DNA of 63,172 bases, taken from NCBI GenBank assembly GCA_041398785.1, contig JAWKUA010000030.1, positions 1-63,172 of the forward strand. The letters run 5' to 3'. A program made the translations under genes and the position numbers. Each line of letters begins with the position of its first letter. Positions within the stretch are counted from its first letter, which is position 1. A model generated the notes under the pieces. That model saw nothing but the letters and a program-made list of their open reading frames with translations, ran no database searches and had not been told where the DNA came from. The DNA comes from Planctomycetaceae bacterium. Its GTDB lineage: Bacteria; Planctomycetota; Planctomycetia; Planctomycetales; Planctomycetaceae. Below are positions 1 to 8,403 of the stretch, in pieces.

Positions 1-2073
1 CTCTTCGGTGGCAGCGATGGACGCGTCGCGGTCGGTTGACCAAAGCAGACCGGCGCTGCTGGAAAGTGCCAGAGCAAGGCTTTCGCGGAAGTACGCGACG
101 TCCGGATGCCCGGCAATGACTTCGCGGTGGATTTCGACGTATCGCTGAGTGTCCCGCTCAGCTTCATCGCGTCGTTTCAGTCCGACCAGCTTTCCGGACC
201 AGTTTGTCAGCGCGTTGGCAAGACCGATGCGGTCATGCGGCGCCGCGCTTCCGATTTCCAGAATGCGGGTGCCATAGTTCACACTGGCGCGGCAGCATTC
301 CTCAGCTTCCTCCGGTCTCAACAGTTGCTGCAGCGTGGCTCCGCGCTGCAGCGACGCATCGCGCAGCGCCCGCAGATAGTCGACGCTGGCGGGTTGCTGC
401 TCGTGAAGCTGACTGAAGACTCCGATTGCCTGGCGGTACGTCGTATCGGCTTCATCAAACTCACCGTGCTCCAGCAGTGTCCATGCCAGGACATGCAGCG
501 TTCGCGCCGTGTCGAACAGGACTTTCGGATCGTCGGACTTCTCTTCCAGCAGTTCCTGACGAAACGCGGCCGCCTTTTCCAGAGCCTCGCGTCCTCGCGC
601 TTCCAGGCTCGACTGACGGACAAGTTCGGTCCCCAGAATGATCAGTTCCTGAATCGGCTTTTGAGCTTTTTCAAAGCGGCTTTCCGCAGCGGACAGGTAG
701 CCTTCCGCCAGCCGTTGCTGACTGGTGGCTTCGGCGGCGCTGGCCTCAGCCCGTTCCGTCGCTTCCCGCGCACGATCGCGTTCCGCCTGGAACTTGAATG
801 CGTTGAGCTGCGCCTGTTCCTTTTGCGCGACCGCTTCGCGCCACTGCCACCAGATTCCGGCAAACCCGATTACCGAAACGGCAACCACGGCTGTCGCCAG
901 CGACGCCGGCAGAGGATGTCGTCGGCACCATCGCTGAACCCTTTCCATGGAACTGACGGGCCTTGCCATGATCGACTCCCCCCGGCGGAACCGACCGATT
1001 TCGTCGGCCAGCAACTGCGCCGACTGGTACCTGCGAGCCGTATCCTTCTGCAGACACAAAAGGCAGATGGTCTCCAGATCGCGAGGGACTGCCGGCCGAA
1101 TCTTTCCGGGAGCCACCGGTTCCATCGTGCGGACCTGGTCAAGCGTTTCCATCACCGTGGCCGCTTTGAATGGTGGCCGACCGGTCAGCAGTTCATACAG
1201 GATGGCGCCCAGCGAATAGATGTCGACGGCTGGCGAAGCGGCCTGCGAGAGTCCCCCGGCCTGTTCGGGAGCCATATAAGACGGCGTGCCGAAAACGTGA
1301 CCCGACGCTGTTCGGTCACTGTCGTCATCCAGCCGTTTCGCAAGGCCGAAGTCACTGATACGCGGAATGCCGTCTTCGCCCATCAATACGTTCGACGGTT
1401 TCAGGTCTCGATGGATGATGTGCCGATCGTGTGCGTACTGCAGCGCCAGGGCGAGTGCTTCGACAATGTCGGCGGCTTCCGCAAAGTCCGGAGGCGCGTT
1501 TTTGATGCGGGACGCCAGGGTTCCTCCCTCAACGTATTCGAAGACCAGAAACGGGTGCCCGTCGAATTCTCCGGAATCAAAAATCCGAACCAGATTGGGA
1601 TGCTGCAACTGAGCGGCGGCCCGAGCTTCCACCAGAAAACGCCGCCGGTATTCTTCACCGCTCCTGGTCGTCTGATTCAGCATCTTGAGCGCGACTCGGC
1701 GGTGCAGCGTCAGGTCAGCGGCCAGATAGACAATTCCCATCCCGCCCCGTCCGAGTTCCTCGATGATGAAATAGCCGGGGATCGATGGAAACTCATACAA
1801 GTCGCCGGCGCCGGGAACGCAGTCAAATGCGCGATGCCTCAGTTCCGGAAACCGCTCAGCCAGTTCGCGGACGGTGCAGTCCGACCGGTAATGCAGCTCA
1901 AGCTGAATCAGTTCCGTGATCAATACGCCGCGCAGGGGTTCGTCGATCCCGCCAAGATAGTCCTCCGCACGGGGCGCGCGACCGGCAAGAAACTCGTTCT
2001 CAAACGCGTCGCATTTGTCGTTGATGATTTGCAGCTGACCGGCAGACAGGTCGGAGGGCGTGATGTGCGGCAT
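1..2073 (-). CDS. Ser/Thr protein kinase with TM segment and TPR-like C-terminus (3' end outside window)
   Basis: The minus-strand frame is open from the ATG at 2073 to the window edge (691 codons), with an in-frame TAG 12 nt upstream fixing the start. The order seen is: an N-terminal planctomycete-type segment (residues 1-90), a protein kinase domain with a glycine-rich loop ELGRGGMGIVY near 105, HRDLKPSN near 219, ISDFGLAKR near 239 and a YMAPEQ segment, then a single hydrophobic segment near 375-395, then a helical, coiled-coil to TPR-like region. This is the Hanks-type bacterial receptor-kinase layout: cytoplasmic kinase, membrane anchor, extracytoplasmic repeats. All core catalytic motifs are present, so it should be active. 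It lies 141 nt downstream of an ECF sigma factor gene on the same strand, a common planctomycete pairing that suggests joint regulation. The substrate is unknown. Confidence 0.93.
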   Translation of the reverse strand, partial: MPHITPSDLSAGQLQIINDKCDAFENEFLAGRAPRAEDYLGGIDEPLRGVLITELIQLELHYRSDCTVRELAERFPELRHRAFDCVPGAGDLYEFPSIPGYFIIEELGRGGMGIVYLAADLTLHRRVALKMLNQTTRSGEEYRRRFLVEARAAAQLQHPNLVRIFDSGEFDGHPFLVFEYVEGGTLASRIKNAPPDFAEAADIVEALALALQYAHDRHIIHRDLKPSNVLMGEDGIPRISDFGLAKRLDDDSDRTASGHVFGTPSYMAPEQAGGLSQAASPAVDIYSLGAILYELLTGRPPFKAATVMETLDQVRTMEPVAPGKIRPAVPRDLETICLLCLQKDTARRYQSAQLLADEIGRFRRGESIMARPVSSMERVQRWCRRHPLPASLATAVVAVSVIGFAGIWWQWREAVAQKEQAQLNAFKFQAERDRAREATERAEASAAEATSQQRLAEGYLSAAESRFEKAQKPIQELIILGTELVRQSSLEARGREALEKAAAFRQELLEEKSDDPKVLFDTARTLHVLAWTLLEHGEFDEADTTYRQAIGVFSQLHEQQPASVDYLRALRDASLQRGATLQQLLRPEEAEECCRASVNYGTRILEIGSAAPHDRIGLANALTNWSGKLVGLKRRDEAERDTQRYVEIHREVIAGHPDVAYFRESLALALSSSAGLLWSTDRDASIAATEE

Positions 2074-2214
2074 CGGCAGGGCCTATGATTGATCCGGCGA
2101 ACCGGATTGGAGTACGACTGATCCCGCCGAAGACTCGCATCCGGAAACTTCACTTTCTGTCCGTGAACTCACCGGTACCGTTCACCGTGACGAAAAATCG
2201 TGTCGCTGTCCGGC

Positions 2215-2826
2215 CTATTCCGGCACCGACTCGGCCCAATACGTGCGAATCAGCCGCAAGCGGCGTTCGACGGTTGTCAGCGCTTTCCCGATCTTGTCGG
2301 CGATTTCGGCCGATGTCAGTCCGTTCATTTTCCAGATCGCCACGTCGCGCAATTCATCGTCCGGCAGGATGTCCAGCAGACGCTGCATCTCTTCTTCCAT
2401 CTGAGCCGCGAACTCGGGTGTGGGTTCACGACCGAGTGCCAACTCCAGTGCTCCCGCGCCGTCGTCCGCTGCGGAGTTCTGTGCCAATCCCGCCTGGTCG
2501 ATCACTCGACCGCCGCCGCGCTTCTGACGGAATTCGTCACGCACCGCGTGATTGGCCTTGCGGACCGTGATCGCCACCAGCAGTTTCCACAGGCCTTCAC
2601 GGTCCGAAAGATCCGCGAATCGTCCGCGCTGAACTCCCTTCCACAGACTGTGCATCGCACTCAGCGCGATGTCTTCTCCGTCGGCCGGCACGGGACGAGT
2701 TCGCAGACGCTTGTCCGCCAGTGCCGCCAGGTGCCGGAAGTACCGGTCCCACAGCTGCTGAGCGGCCGACTGGTCGCCATTTCGCAGATCGACCAGCCAT
2801 TCAGTGACACTATCGCCATGCACCAT
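2215..2826 (-). CDS. ECF-type RNA polymerase sigma factor (planctomycete kinase-linked group)
   Basis: A protein of about 203 aa with a sigma-70 region 2-like N-terminus (random-walk of EDIALSAMHSLWKGV) and a region 4 helix-turn-helix (GLTSAEIADKIGKALTTVERRLRLI) near the C-terminus. It should direct RNA polymerase to a small regulon. Two further in-frame starts lie upstream (2832 and 2895). ATG 2826 is preferred because a CAGGT Shine-Dalgarno-like stretch lies about 7 nt before it and is too close to 2832. It is upstream of, and co-directional with, the kinase gene at 1-2073. The same sigma-kinase order recurs at 41.4-45.0 kb. There is no anti-sigma gene nearby, so regulation through the adjacent kinase is a reasonable inference. 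Confidence 0.9.
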   Translation of the reverse strand: MVHGDSVTEWLVDLRNGDQSAAQQLWDRYFRHLAALADKRLRTRPVPADGEDIALSAMHSLWKGVQRGRFADLSDREGLWKLLVAITVRKANHAVRDEFRQKRGGGRVIDQAGLAQNSAADDGAGALELALGREPTPEFAAQMEEEMQRLLDILPDDELRDVAIWKMNGLTSAEIADKIGKALTTVERRLRLIRTYWAESVPE

Positions 2827-3173
2827 TGCCATACCTGTCTGCAGTCGACTCGCGCAGCGGATTTCGAACGGCCCGGCCGATATTACCGCTGCCAAATCGG
2901 ATCAGCAACAAACGACGCTGCAAATGATTCAGACGGGAAGGCGAGCGGCAGATGAGCTGTCACCTGCCCGCACGGCGCACGCCAAAACGGAGGCGACTAT
3001 GCGAACGCGATCAATTCCGGCACGACGGTGGACTTCCGCCGAAGTGCTGACGGCGGTTTGGCGCCGCCGGAGTTTTGTCCATTCAGAAAAAACGTGAAGG
3101 ACTGCGGTTCCAAACGGGCATAGGAAGTTCAGACACGATCACTTTCTCTGCTTTCAGCAAAAGGTACCCTCAA
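2827..3173. other. intergenic region between divergent genes
   Basis: About 350 nt separate the minus-strand sigma factor and the plus-strand LEPR-XLL gene. No credible coding sequence is seen. It must hold the promoters of both divergent units, but no clear sigma-70 boxes stand out. Confidence 0.5.
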
Positions 3174-3671
3174 ATGTTGCTGTCCACGAACTTTCGAAAT
3201 GTTTTTCGATCAACCCGGCGCCGACGCCGAGCCGGCCTGATTCGCTCGACGTCCTCGGCGGAAGTGCTCGAAACGCGCAATCTGCTCTCAGCCGTGTGCT
3301 GCGACGCATCCGCTGTGAGTCCGCCGGAAGACATCAGCACGTCCACGGTCGCTGAGGAACCCGGCGCGTCCGACCTGGACTTCGGCGAAACAGAACTGGA
3401 GGACCGCGCACCGGAGGCGCCAATGAAGTCCTCGAACAACCTGAAGCAGTTTCCTCCTTCAACCGATTCCGATGCCCGCCCGGTCTTCAGCGGCAGTTGG
3501 GGAATGGCCTCGTACCAGTACCTGACCGAAACCACCTATAACAACTCGCCGACAGGTGACGATGTTGTTGGTGCCGTCGATCTGCTGGGTGACGCCGATG
3601 ACGAACCGGATTCGGTCCGCGGAAATCTGCATATCCACACATTGAATATCGGTACCACCGAAAACCTCTGA
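3174..3671 (+). CDS. short secreted protein with LEPR-XLL-type N-terminus
   Basis: A protein of about 165 aa starting at ATG 3174, chosen because an AAGG stretch lies 9 nt upstream; the frame is open further upstream but looks non-coding. Residues 1-45 hold a basic block (STRRRRRAGLIR) followed by SAEVLETRNLLSA, a variant of the planctomycete LEPR-XLL motif that heads many large exported proteins. In other members a long extracellular region follows; here only about 120 acidic, low-complexity residues follow, with no recognisable domain. It is either a naturally short member or a truncated remnant. It is followed 136 nt later by a broken propeller gene. Function unknown. Confidence 0.65.
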   Translation: MLLSTNFRNVFRSTRRRRRAGLIRSTSSAEVLETRNLLSAVCCDASAVSPPEDISTSTVAEEPGASDLDFGETELEDRAPEAPMKSSNNLKQFPPSTDSDARPVFSGSWGMASYQYLTETTYNNSPTGDDVVGAVDLLGDADDEPDSVRGNLHIHTLNIGTTENL

Positions 3672-3807
3672 ACCAAACGCCCGCACGGCAGCGGTTGCCC
3701 AATCGCCCTGAGTCGCTTTCGTCAATCCGACAAACACAGGGCGGCGGCGGCCCGCGGTCCGGCGGGGCATGAACCGCGTCCCTGGTCATATCACTTTGGA
3801 GACTGAA

Positions 3808-4843
3808 ATGTCCGGTATTGCATTTGCGAATACTCAACGTGCGGTTGCTCTGTGTGCCGTACTGCTGGCCGGATCCGTCCAGGGCAGTGAGGAGAATTCA
3901 TCGAAATCGGACAGCGAGGACCGCTTACAAAACGCGGGGCTGTCTCTGTTCGCGATCGGTCCAAATATGGGACTGGTCGGCTTTGACAGCGCTGAGACGC
4001 TGAACGGGGCGAGAATTACGCCGACAACGGAGCTAATGCACGGCGCCCGCACGGTCAGCAGGCCCCGTGACGCAGCGATCGATCGGCACGGAGCGCTCTA
4101 TCTGATCAGCGGCGCGAACGGCGGATCGGTTGCCGTCTACGAAAATCCGCTGACCGCGAACGGAAGCCGGAAGCCCGACCGGATGGTGTTTGGCAGGAAC
4201 ACGCAGATATCGAAAAGTCCAACCGGCATCGCTATCGACCGGGAGAACGAGCGTTTGTATCTGTCGAACGCAGTGACCGGCATTCTGGTGTTTGACATCA
4301 GCTCGTCACAGGCCTTCAGCGGCGACGTCACTCCGTTGCGGGTGTTTCGCGTCGATCAGCCGTGCGCCGTCCGGAGCAGATCCGGTTTGCAGCCGGAGCT
4401 CGCCACGTTGTCGACGCTCGCGGAGATACATCGGACATCGCGGTGTTCGACACACCGGGCAATTCCCGGTGATGCAACACCGAACCGAACGATCAATCAC
4501 ATGGACTTCGATAACCGAATAGGCATCGACGTGGACTCAGCGGGACGCCTGCTGGTTGCCGCGCGAACATCAGGCCAGGGATGATCTACAACAATGCGTC
4601 ACAACCGACGGCCCGGCGACACCGGACATTGTGGTTTCCGTGACGGGTACGACAAGACGGGTGATGCCGTCCTTTGCCGCGACAGACTCGCAGGACCGAC
4701 TGTACGTGGCAGATTCCGGCGGGAATCAGGTGATCTGCCTGAACGCCATCACCGAATTGCACAGCGGTGCACAGTTTCCGGAACGCATCATCGGCAGTCC
4801 GGAACTGATCGCGCCGAACCGCCTGCTGCTGTTCGAGCGCTGA
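3808..4843 (+). pseudogene. secreted NHL/beta-propeller-like protein, broken by several frameshifts
   Basis: The start ATG 3808 has a GGAG six bases upstream and is followed by a signal peptide (AVALCAVLLAGSVQG). Frame 1 encodes propeller-like blades (AIDRHGALYLISG, GIAIDRENERLYLSN) until about 4360. The coherent sequence then moves to frame 3 (DTSDIAVFDTPGNSR, about 4410-4468), back to frame 1 (RIGIDVDSAGRLLVAAR, about 4515-4565), then, after a possible short frame-3 stretch, to frame 2 (SQDRLYVADSGGNQVICLN, about 4690-4745) and ends at TGA 4841. At least three frame changes are needed to read one protein of about 340 aa. Such proteins are normally exported six-bladed propellers. The broken frame means it is probably non-functional unless these are sequencing errors. 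Confidence 0.72.
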
Positions 4844-4993
4844 AGGCGAGCTTCATTCCCGTAGTCACACCTGCCAGCCGTCAACACGTGAACGAAGGCA
4901 GGCGGATGCCCGGCGGAACGTGTCGCTTCCAACCTCGGACAGCGATCACTCAACAACTGACTGTTTCCACGAAATTGAAAGAAAGTAAGAACA

Positions 4994-5833
4994 ATGCCCC
5001 CTCATCTGCCCCCGCTCGATTCGAGTTTTGAAAGAGCGCCGTCCCGGCCATTGCCCGAAAACTATGCCCCATTTGACGGCATTCAGTACAAGGTCACCAA
5101 TACGGATACGATTGCCAACATCGCTTCACGCGGCGGTCGCAGCGCGAAATTCGTGATGGACTATGCGTTTGGAACACACGACCCGCGCGAAGTGAACTGG
5201 TACCTGCGGAATCGCGTCGGGTGCAAAGCCTACGGGCCGAAGAAGCAGAACTTCGCGTTTTCCGATGCGGCCGATCCCGGACTGATCTGGCTGCCGCGAC
5301 AGGTCTACACCAGGCTGACGGAAAAACCAAAGCCGACCGCGCACCGGTACGACACGCCCGGCATCTATCCTCGATATCGTCAGAAAACCAGCAATGTGTG
5401 CTGGGGAGCGGCCGTGGCGAATATCTACGACTGGAAGAAGCGGAAGCCTCGCCGGCGCGTGACCGAGGCACTGACGGAAATTGGCCTGCAGTGGGGATTC
5501 CTTTACGAGACCGGATCCTACATGACCGGACCGACGTTCCGCAGCCTGGCCAAAGACGCCGGCCTGCGCCCTCACGCAACCGGCGACTTCCTGCAGGACG
5601 ACTACTGGATGAGTACGATCAAGTCGCGCGGGCAGATGCTGATGCTGCAGTCGGCCTATGGAGCGTGGACCCACTGGATCGTAATTACCGGCTACGAAGT
5701 CCAGGCAGACGGCAAACTGACGGTGATCTACGTCGATCCCGGTGACGGAATTCAGTATCGGTCCTCTGCCGACACGATGTACTCAAAGCTGCTGGACGCC
5801 GCGACACAGGTCGCCAAGGTCTGGTCCTTCTGA
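4994..5833 (+). CDS. LysM-like domain plus papain-like (C39/AvrRpt2-like) cysteine peptidase
   Basis: A protein of 279 aa. Residues 30-100 (IQYKVTNTDTIANIAS near the start, then DPREVNWYLRNRVGC and GLIWLP) resemble a LysM-like domain. Residues 130-275 look like a papain-fold peptidase: a candidate nucleophile Cys136 in NVCWGAAVANIYDWKK, His227 in WTHWIVITGY and Asp248 in VDPGDG, in the order and spacing of C39-like or AvrRpt2-like enzymes. No classical signal peptide is visible. Proteins joining a wall-binding module to a peptidase are often delivered effectors or secreted lytic enzymes, but nothing here proves delivery. It follows the short LEPR protein and the propeller pseudogene on the same strand, and the Rhs toxin graveyard begins 0.4 kb downstream. 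The start has a GAAAG-rich upstream stretch. Confidence 0.72.
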   Translation: MPPHLPPLDSSFERAPSRPLPENYAPFDGIQYKVTNTDTIANIASRGGRSAKFVMDYAFGTHDPREVNWYLRNRVGCKAYGPKKQNFAFSDAADPGLIWLPRQVYTRLTEKPKPTAHRYDTPGIYPRYRQKTSNVCWGAAVANIYDWKKRKPRRRVTEALTEIGLQWGFLYETGSYMTGPTFRSLAKDAGLRPHATGDFLQDDYWMSTIKSRGQMLMLQSAYGAWTHWIVITGYEVQADGKLTVIYVDPGDGIQYRSSADTMYSKLLDAATQVAKVWSF

Positions 5834-5934
5834 GTTCCGGGAGGGGCGTTGCCGCACCGGAACATCGCCGATATCCGTTTCGAGCCGGGAACATTGGCAC
5901 CGGGTGCGTGCATTTCGCTCACACGGTCCTACGT

Positions 5935-6011
5935 CAACCACGCCCGCCACATCGGAACCAAACAGCCGCGCTCGCACATCGCCGCTCGCCGATGCTCGCC
6001 GATGACGAACC
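5935..6011 (+). repeat. direct repeat, copy 1
   Basis: A 77-nt unit beginning CAACCACGCCCGCCACATCG and ending GCCGATGACGAACC. It matches copy 2 at 6062-6131 closely, the main difference being a short extra GCTCGCCGAT duplication near its end. It lies in the non-coding stretch between the peptidase gene and the toxin remnants. Confidence 0.8.
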
Positions 6012-6020
6012 TTTTGTAGC

Positions 6021-6039
6021 CGTCACGCTCCGCGTGACG
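6021..6039. repeat. 7-bp stem inverted repeat
   Basis: CGTCACG-CTCCG-CGTGACG forms a perfect small hairpin between the two direct-repeat copies. It has no T-tract, so it is not a convincing terminator; it is more like a dispersed palindromic repeat. Confidence 0.6.
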
Positions 6040-6061
6040 AGCCAGCCAGGCAGTCCCGCGA

Positions 6062-6131
6062 CAACCACGCCCGCCACATCGGAACCAAACAGTCGCGCTC
6101 GTACATCCCGCCGTTCGCCGATGACGAACCC
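6062..6131 (+). repeat. direct repeat, copy 2
   Basis: A 70-nt second copy of the unit at 5935-6011, offset by about 127 nt. Together with the hairpin at 6021-6039 it fills the gene-free stretch 5834-6235. No gene was recognised in that stretch. Confidence 0.8.
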
Positions 6132-6235
6132 TCGTTCCCGCCAAAGCGAACCGCGCGACGCCAGTCCGCAATCACGCCGCCGAACGCGGAACAGGCGGCC
6201 GCATGAGTCCCAGTGACGGTTCCTCATAACTTTGC

Positions 6236-6716
6236 AAACGTATCAGGCACCGGTGCCGGTCGCGTCGCAGGGCGGCGGTTACTGTGCTGCGAGCGAAGTT
6301 GACCCTTTCGTCGAATGTTCGCTGGCACGACGAAATGTCGATTCGTTCGACACACGACAACTCGACGGCCAGCCGAAAGCTGAGTTCCTCCAGAGCGGTC
6401 CCGGCGATGCCTCGATGCGAAAGGGATTCTCCGAAGGCAGGTAACGGCACGAAAATGTCTGACAAATGGCTGCGAGAACGGCAGCAGAAGGAAGGCTTGC
6501 TGCTCAACGCTGACAGCAGGCACCAGGGCATGTCGCCTGTGAATCCGTTGCAGGATGATTTAGCGGTCAACAAGAGCTTGAGAAAAAGGCCCAAGCCGGC
6601 ACCGACAGTCGTGCCACCCCAAAGTACAACACTGCAAGCCGTGGAAGCCTGCTCAACCGGCCAGGCTGCAATCCACTGAACCGGCACAGCCTGCGAAAGT
6701 CGTGATGCAGAAGCTG
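6236..6716 (-). pseudogene. truncated copy of the transglutaminase-like gene's 5' region (tandem duplicate 1)
   Basis: Read on the minus strand, this segment is similar to 8284-8786, the 5' region of the transglutaminase-like gene and the DNA before it. Shared stretches include the DNA around TGGAAGCCTGCTCAACCGG and, in translation, LSFRLAVELSC (here) against LSLRLAVGLPC (there), and QRTFDERVNFARS...LRRDRHR against RRTFEDWVKFARH...MRRDRQR. Homology stops about 50 residues in, before the catalytic Cys, so this copy cannot encode an enzyme. It lies directly downstream of the small candidate immunity gene at 6751-6990 and next to the direct repeats, suggesting a recombination junction. Confidence 0.7.
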
Positions 6717-6750
6717 AACGCTATCGGGCGACAGTGTTCCGTCACCGTGA

Positions 6751-6990
6751 TCAGAGACCTTCCAACAGACGTGGTTCTTCCGACTGAGCGTCAACGATGA
6801 TGATTGCGCATTGCCCGTCGTCTTCGATCAATGGATCGATGTCCTGGAATCCCAGCTGAACAATCCACTCATCTTTTCCATCTTCGCGGGAACGGACGAC
6901 GCGTTCGATTTCAAAATCTTTGAGGCCCTGGAGCTTTGCAAATTCTTCGGCAACGTGGCAAATGCTGGTTACCGTCGTCGTTGTAGACAT
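6751..6990 (-). CDS. small acidic protein, candidate immunity partner of the metallopeptidase toxin
   Basis: A protein of 79 aa beginning MSTTTTVTSICHVAEEF. The start ATG 6990 is chosen because AGGAGA lies 8 nt before it; a longer frame upstream has no such signal. It is acidic and ends with a beta-hairpin-like IIIVDAQSEEPRLLEGL. It follows the zincin toxin gene on the same strand with a gap of 19 nt, the usual place and size for an immunity gene of a polymorphic toxin. I do not recognise a named immunity family with confidence, so the role rests on position, size and charge. Confidence 0.72.
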   Translation of the reverse strand: MSTTTTVTSICHVAEEFAKLQGLKDFEIERVVRSREDGKDEWIVQLGFQDIDPLIEDDGQCAIIIVDAQSEEPRLLEGL

Positions 6991-7009
6991 GTCGTTTGTC
7001 TCCTGATCG

Positions 7010-7699
7010 TCAGTTGCTTCTAAACAATCGCCGGAAGTACTCAATATGCTCAATCGCGTGTTTCTGCTCGGCAGCGGTAAGCGATTTCCAGTAGTGACTT
7101 TCTTGAAGAGCCTTGAAAACGAATTCTTCACGCTCAAGTCGGCTGAGCTGGCCGTAAAGCTTCTTGTTCGCCAGCCAGTGTTCATAATGCTTTAGCTCGT
7201 GCAGCAACTGATACCGTGTGGCATTTGGTCGTAGTAGTATGCCAGCGCTGCCGTCCCTGAATCGTACGAACTGTGCCGCATCGCCCGTCTTGTCGAGGAC
7301 GCTCTTTGCCCAGTCATTTTTGATGATTGAGACATTGTTGCGGTTCAGGCGGCTTGAAAGCCGCTTGAGTACATTGTCCGGGATAACCTCCCCGTTTCTC
7401 CAGCCTTTCATTGTATCAGTTAACCAATTTGTTCCCCTTGGGGCGCCGAGATTCTCAAAGTCGTCCGACTTTCGTACTGCCGATTCGGCTGCCTGAAGCA
7501 ACTTGTCCGAAGCGGGACTGCGACCTGCACGCCGAAGTCGTTCGGTGAGTTTACCAAGCAGTTCCTTGATTTTACGTACCGTATTGCCCGAAACAAATGG
7601 CAGGATGACAGCGACCGCCAGCACGAATCGTGAGGTGATTCCGAGGTCCTCATCGGTGATCAGGTCCCTGCCTTCGATGAAGTTCGCCAGATCCGCCAT
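7010..7699 (-). CDS. polymorphic toxin C-terminus: pretoxin TG-like region and zincin metallopeptidase (Tox-MPTase4-like)
   Basis: A 229-aa open frame from ATG 7699; the same frame stays open upstream to about 7855 without a good start, reading into a GVGFLPLVGD segment. Residues 1-45 with that upstream part (DLANFIEGRDLITDEDLG) resemble the pretoxin linker preceding Rhs or secreted toxin tips. Residues 150-225 hold an HE-x-x-H zinc-binding motif (His167-Glu168-Leu-Lys-His171) in LLHELKHYEHW, and later IEHIEYF, like the metallopeptidase toxin 4 family. It lacks its own delivery trunk, so it looks like an orphan or displaced toxin tip. The predicted small immunity gene follows at once. The upstream frame overlaps the 3' end of the transglutaminase-like gene in another register. 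Confidence 0.75.
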   Translation of the reverse strand: MADLANFIEGRDLITDEDLGITSRFVLAVAVILPFVSGNTVRKIKELLGKLTERLRRAGRSPASDKLLQAAESAVRKSDDFENLGAPRGTNWLTDTMKGWRNGEVIPDNVLKRLSSRLNRNNVSIIKNDWAKSVLDKTGDAAQFVRFRDGSAGILLRPNATRYQLLHELKHYEHWLANKKLYGQLSRLEREEFVFKALQESHYWKSLTAAEQKHAIEHIEYFRRLFRSN

Positions 7700-7767
7700 A
7701 TCTCCGACGAGCGGAAGGAATCCGACTCCCGTCGCGAAGGCCTCTTCGACGATATCAAGCTTCGCGA

Positions 7768-8403
7768 TCAGCTCGTCTCGCTGCTCCCTGGAGAACTCCC
7801 GCAGTGTACCTGCATGAAGTGCTTCGCCGATTCTGCGAATCTCAGGTGATCCAGCAGGCAGCGGCCTCGCTGAGCCAGCAGGCAGGCGAGTTCCTGACGC
7901 GGTGTCAGGTTCGTCAGGTAGCCGCGAGTCGTGTCGGATTTCCGCAGCGGACAGACGAAATTCCGGAAGTACTCATCCGATTCCTCCAGAAAACCCCAGG
8001 CGGTGGCGTCCATGTTGAATCGCTCCGCGGGCTGCTCCCACCGCAGGAACACGTGAGCATTCGAGTAGCACAGGAACAGCGGATAGCCCAGACGTCGTCC
8101 GATGGCAGCGTACAGCACGGGCATCGTCACGCAGGTACCGCCGCGGCCCGTGAGAATCCCGTGCAGCAGCAGGTTGCCGGAATCGCGGGCGTCGAAGTCG
8201 CCTGCCATGAATTTCTGATTGTAACGCACACCCAGCTCCTGCATGACCAGTGTGACCAGCACCAGCATCCGGAACCGTGCCTCCGTGTCATTCAGGTACC
8301 GCTGCCGGTCCCGCCGCATCGAAACGGCCGTCCTGTGGCGAGCAAACTTCACCCAGTCCTCGAAGGTTCTGCGACAGCGGGAACGTCGATCGTCCCCGAA
8401 CAC
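7768..8403 (-). CDS. transglutaminase-like (SirB1/Transglut_core2) protein, 5' end disturbed
   Basis: From the GTG at 8403 the frame gives 211 aa with a complete papain-like triad as in Transglut_core2 proteins: Cys91 in GRGGTCVTMPVLYAAIGRRL, His117 in SNAHVFLRWE and Asp132 in FNMDATAWGF. Sequence that looks like the true N-terminus (ELSLRLAVGLPC) lies just upstream in a different frame, so a frameshift near 8370-8400 separates it. The gene may therefore be impaired or may start at the GTG. A truncated second copy lies at 6236-6716. Standalone proteins of this family occur widely in bacteria and their substrate is usually unknown. Its last codons overlap the upstream part of the toxin frame of the next gene. 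Confidence 0.75.
   Translation of the reverse strand: MFGDDRRSRCRRTFEDWVKFARHRTAVSMRRDRQRYLNDTEARFRMLVLVTLVMQELGVRYNQKFMAGDFDARDSGNLLLHGILTGRGGTCVTMPVLYAAIGRRLGYPLFLCYSNAHVFLRWEQPAERFNMDATAWGFLEESDEYFRNFVCPLRKSDTTRGYLTNLTPRQELACLLAQRGRCLLDHLRFAESAKHFMQVHCGSSPGSSETS

Noticed and set aside
106..2088. 660-codon plus-strand open frame
   Set aside because: It is the antisense shadow of the kinase gene, whose minus-strand translation has all kinase motifs; the plus product has no protein-like features.
5935..6131. CRISPR array
   Set aside because: Only two long repeat copies with no regular spacers and no cas genes.
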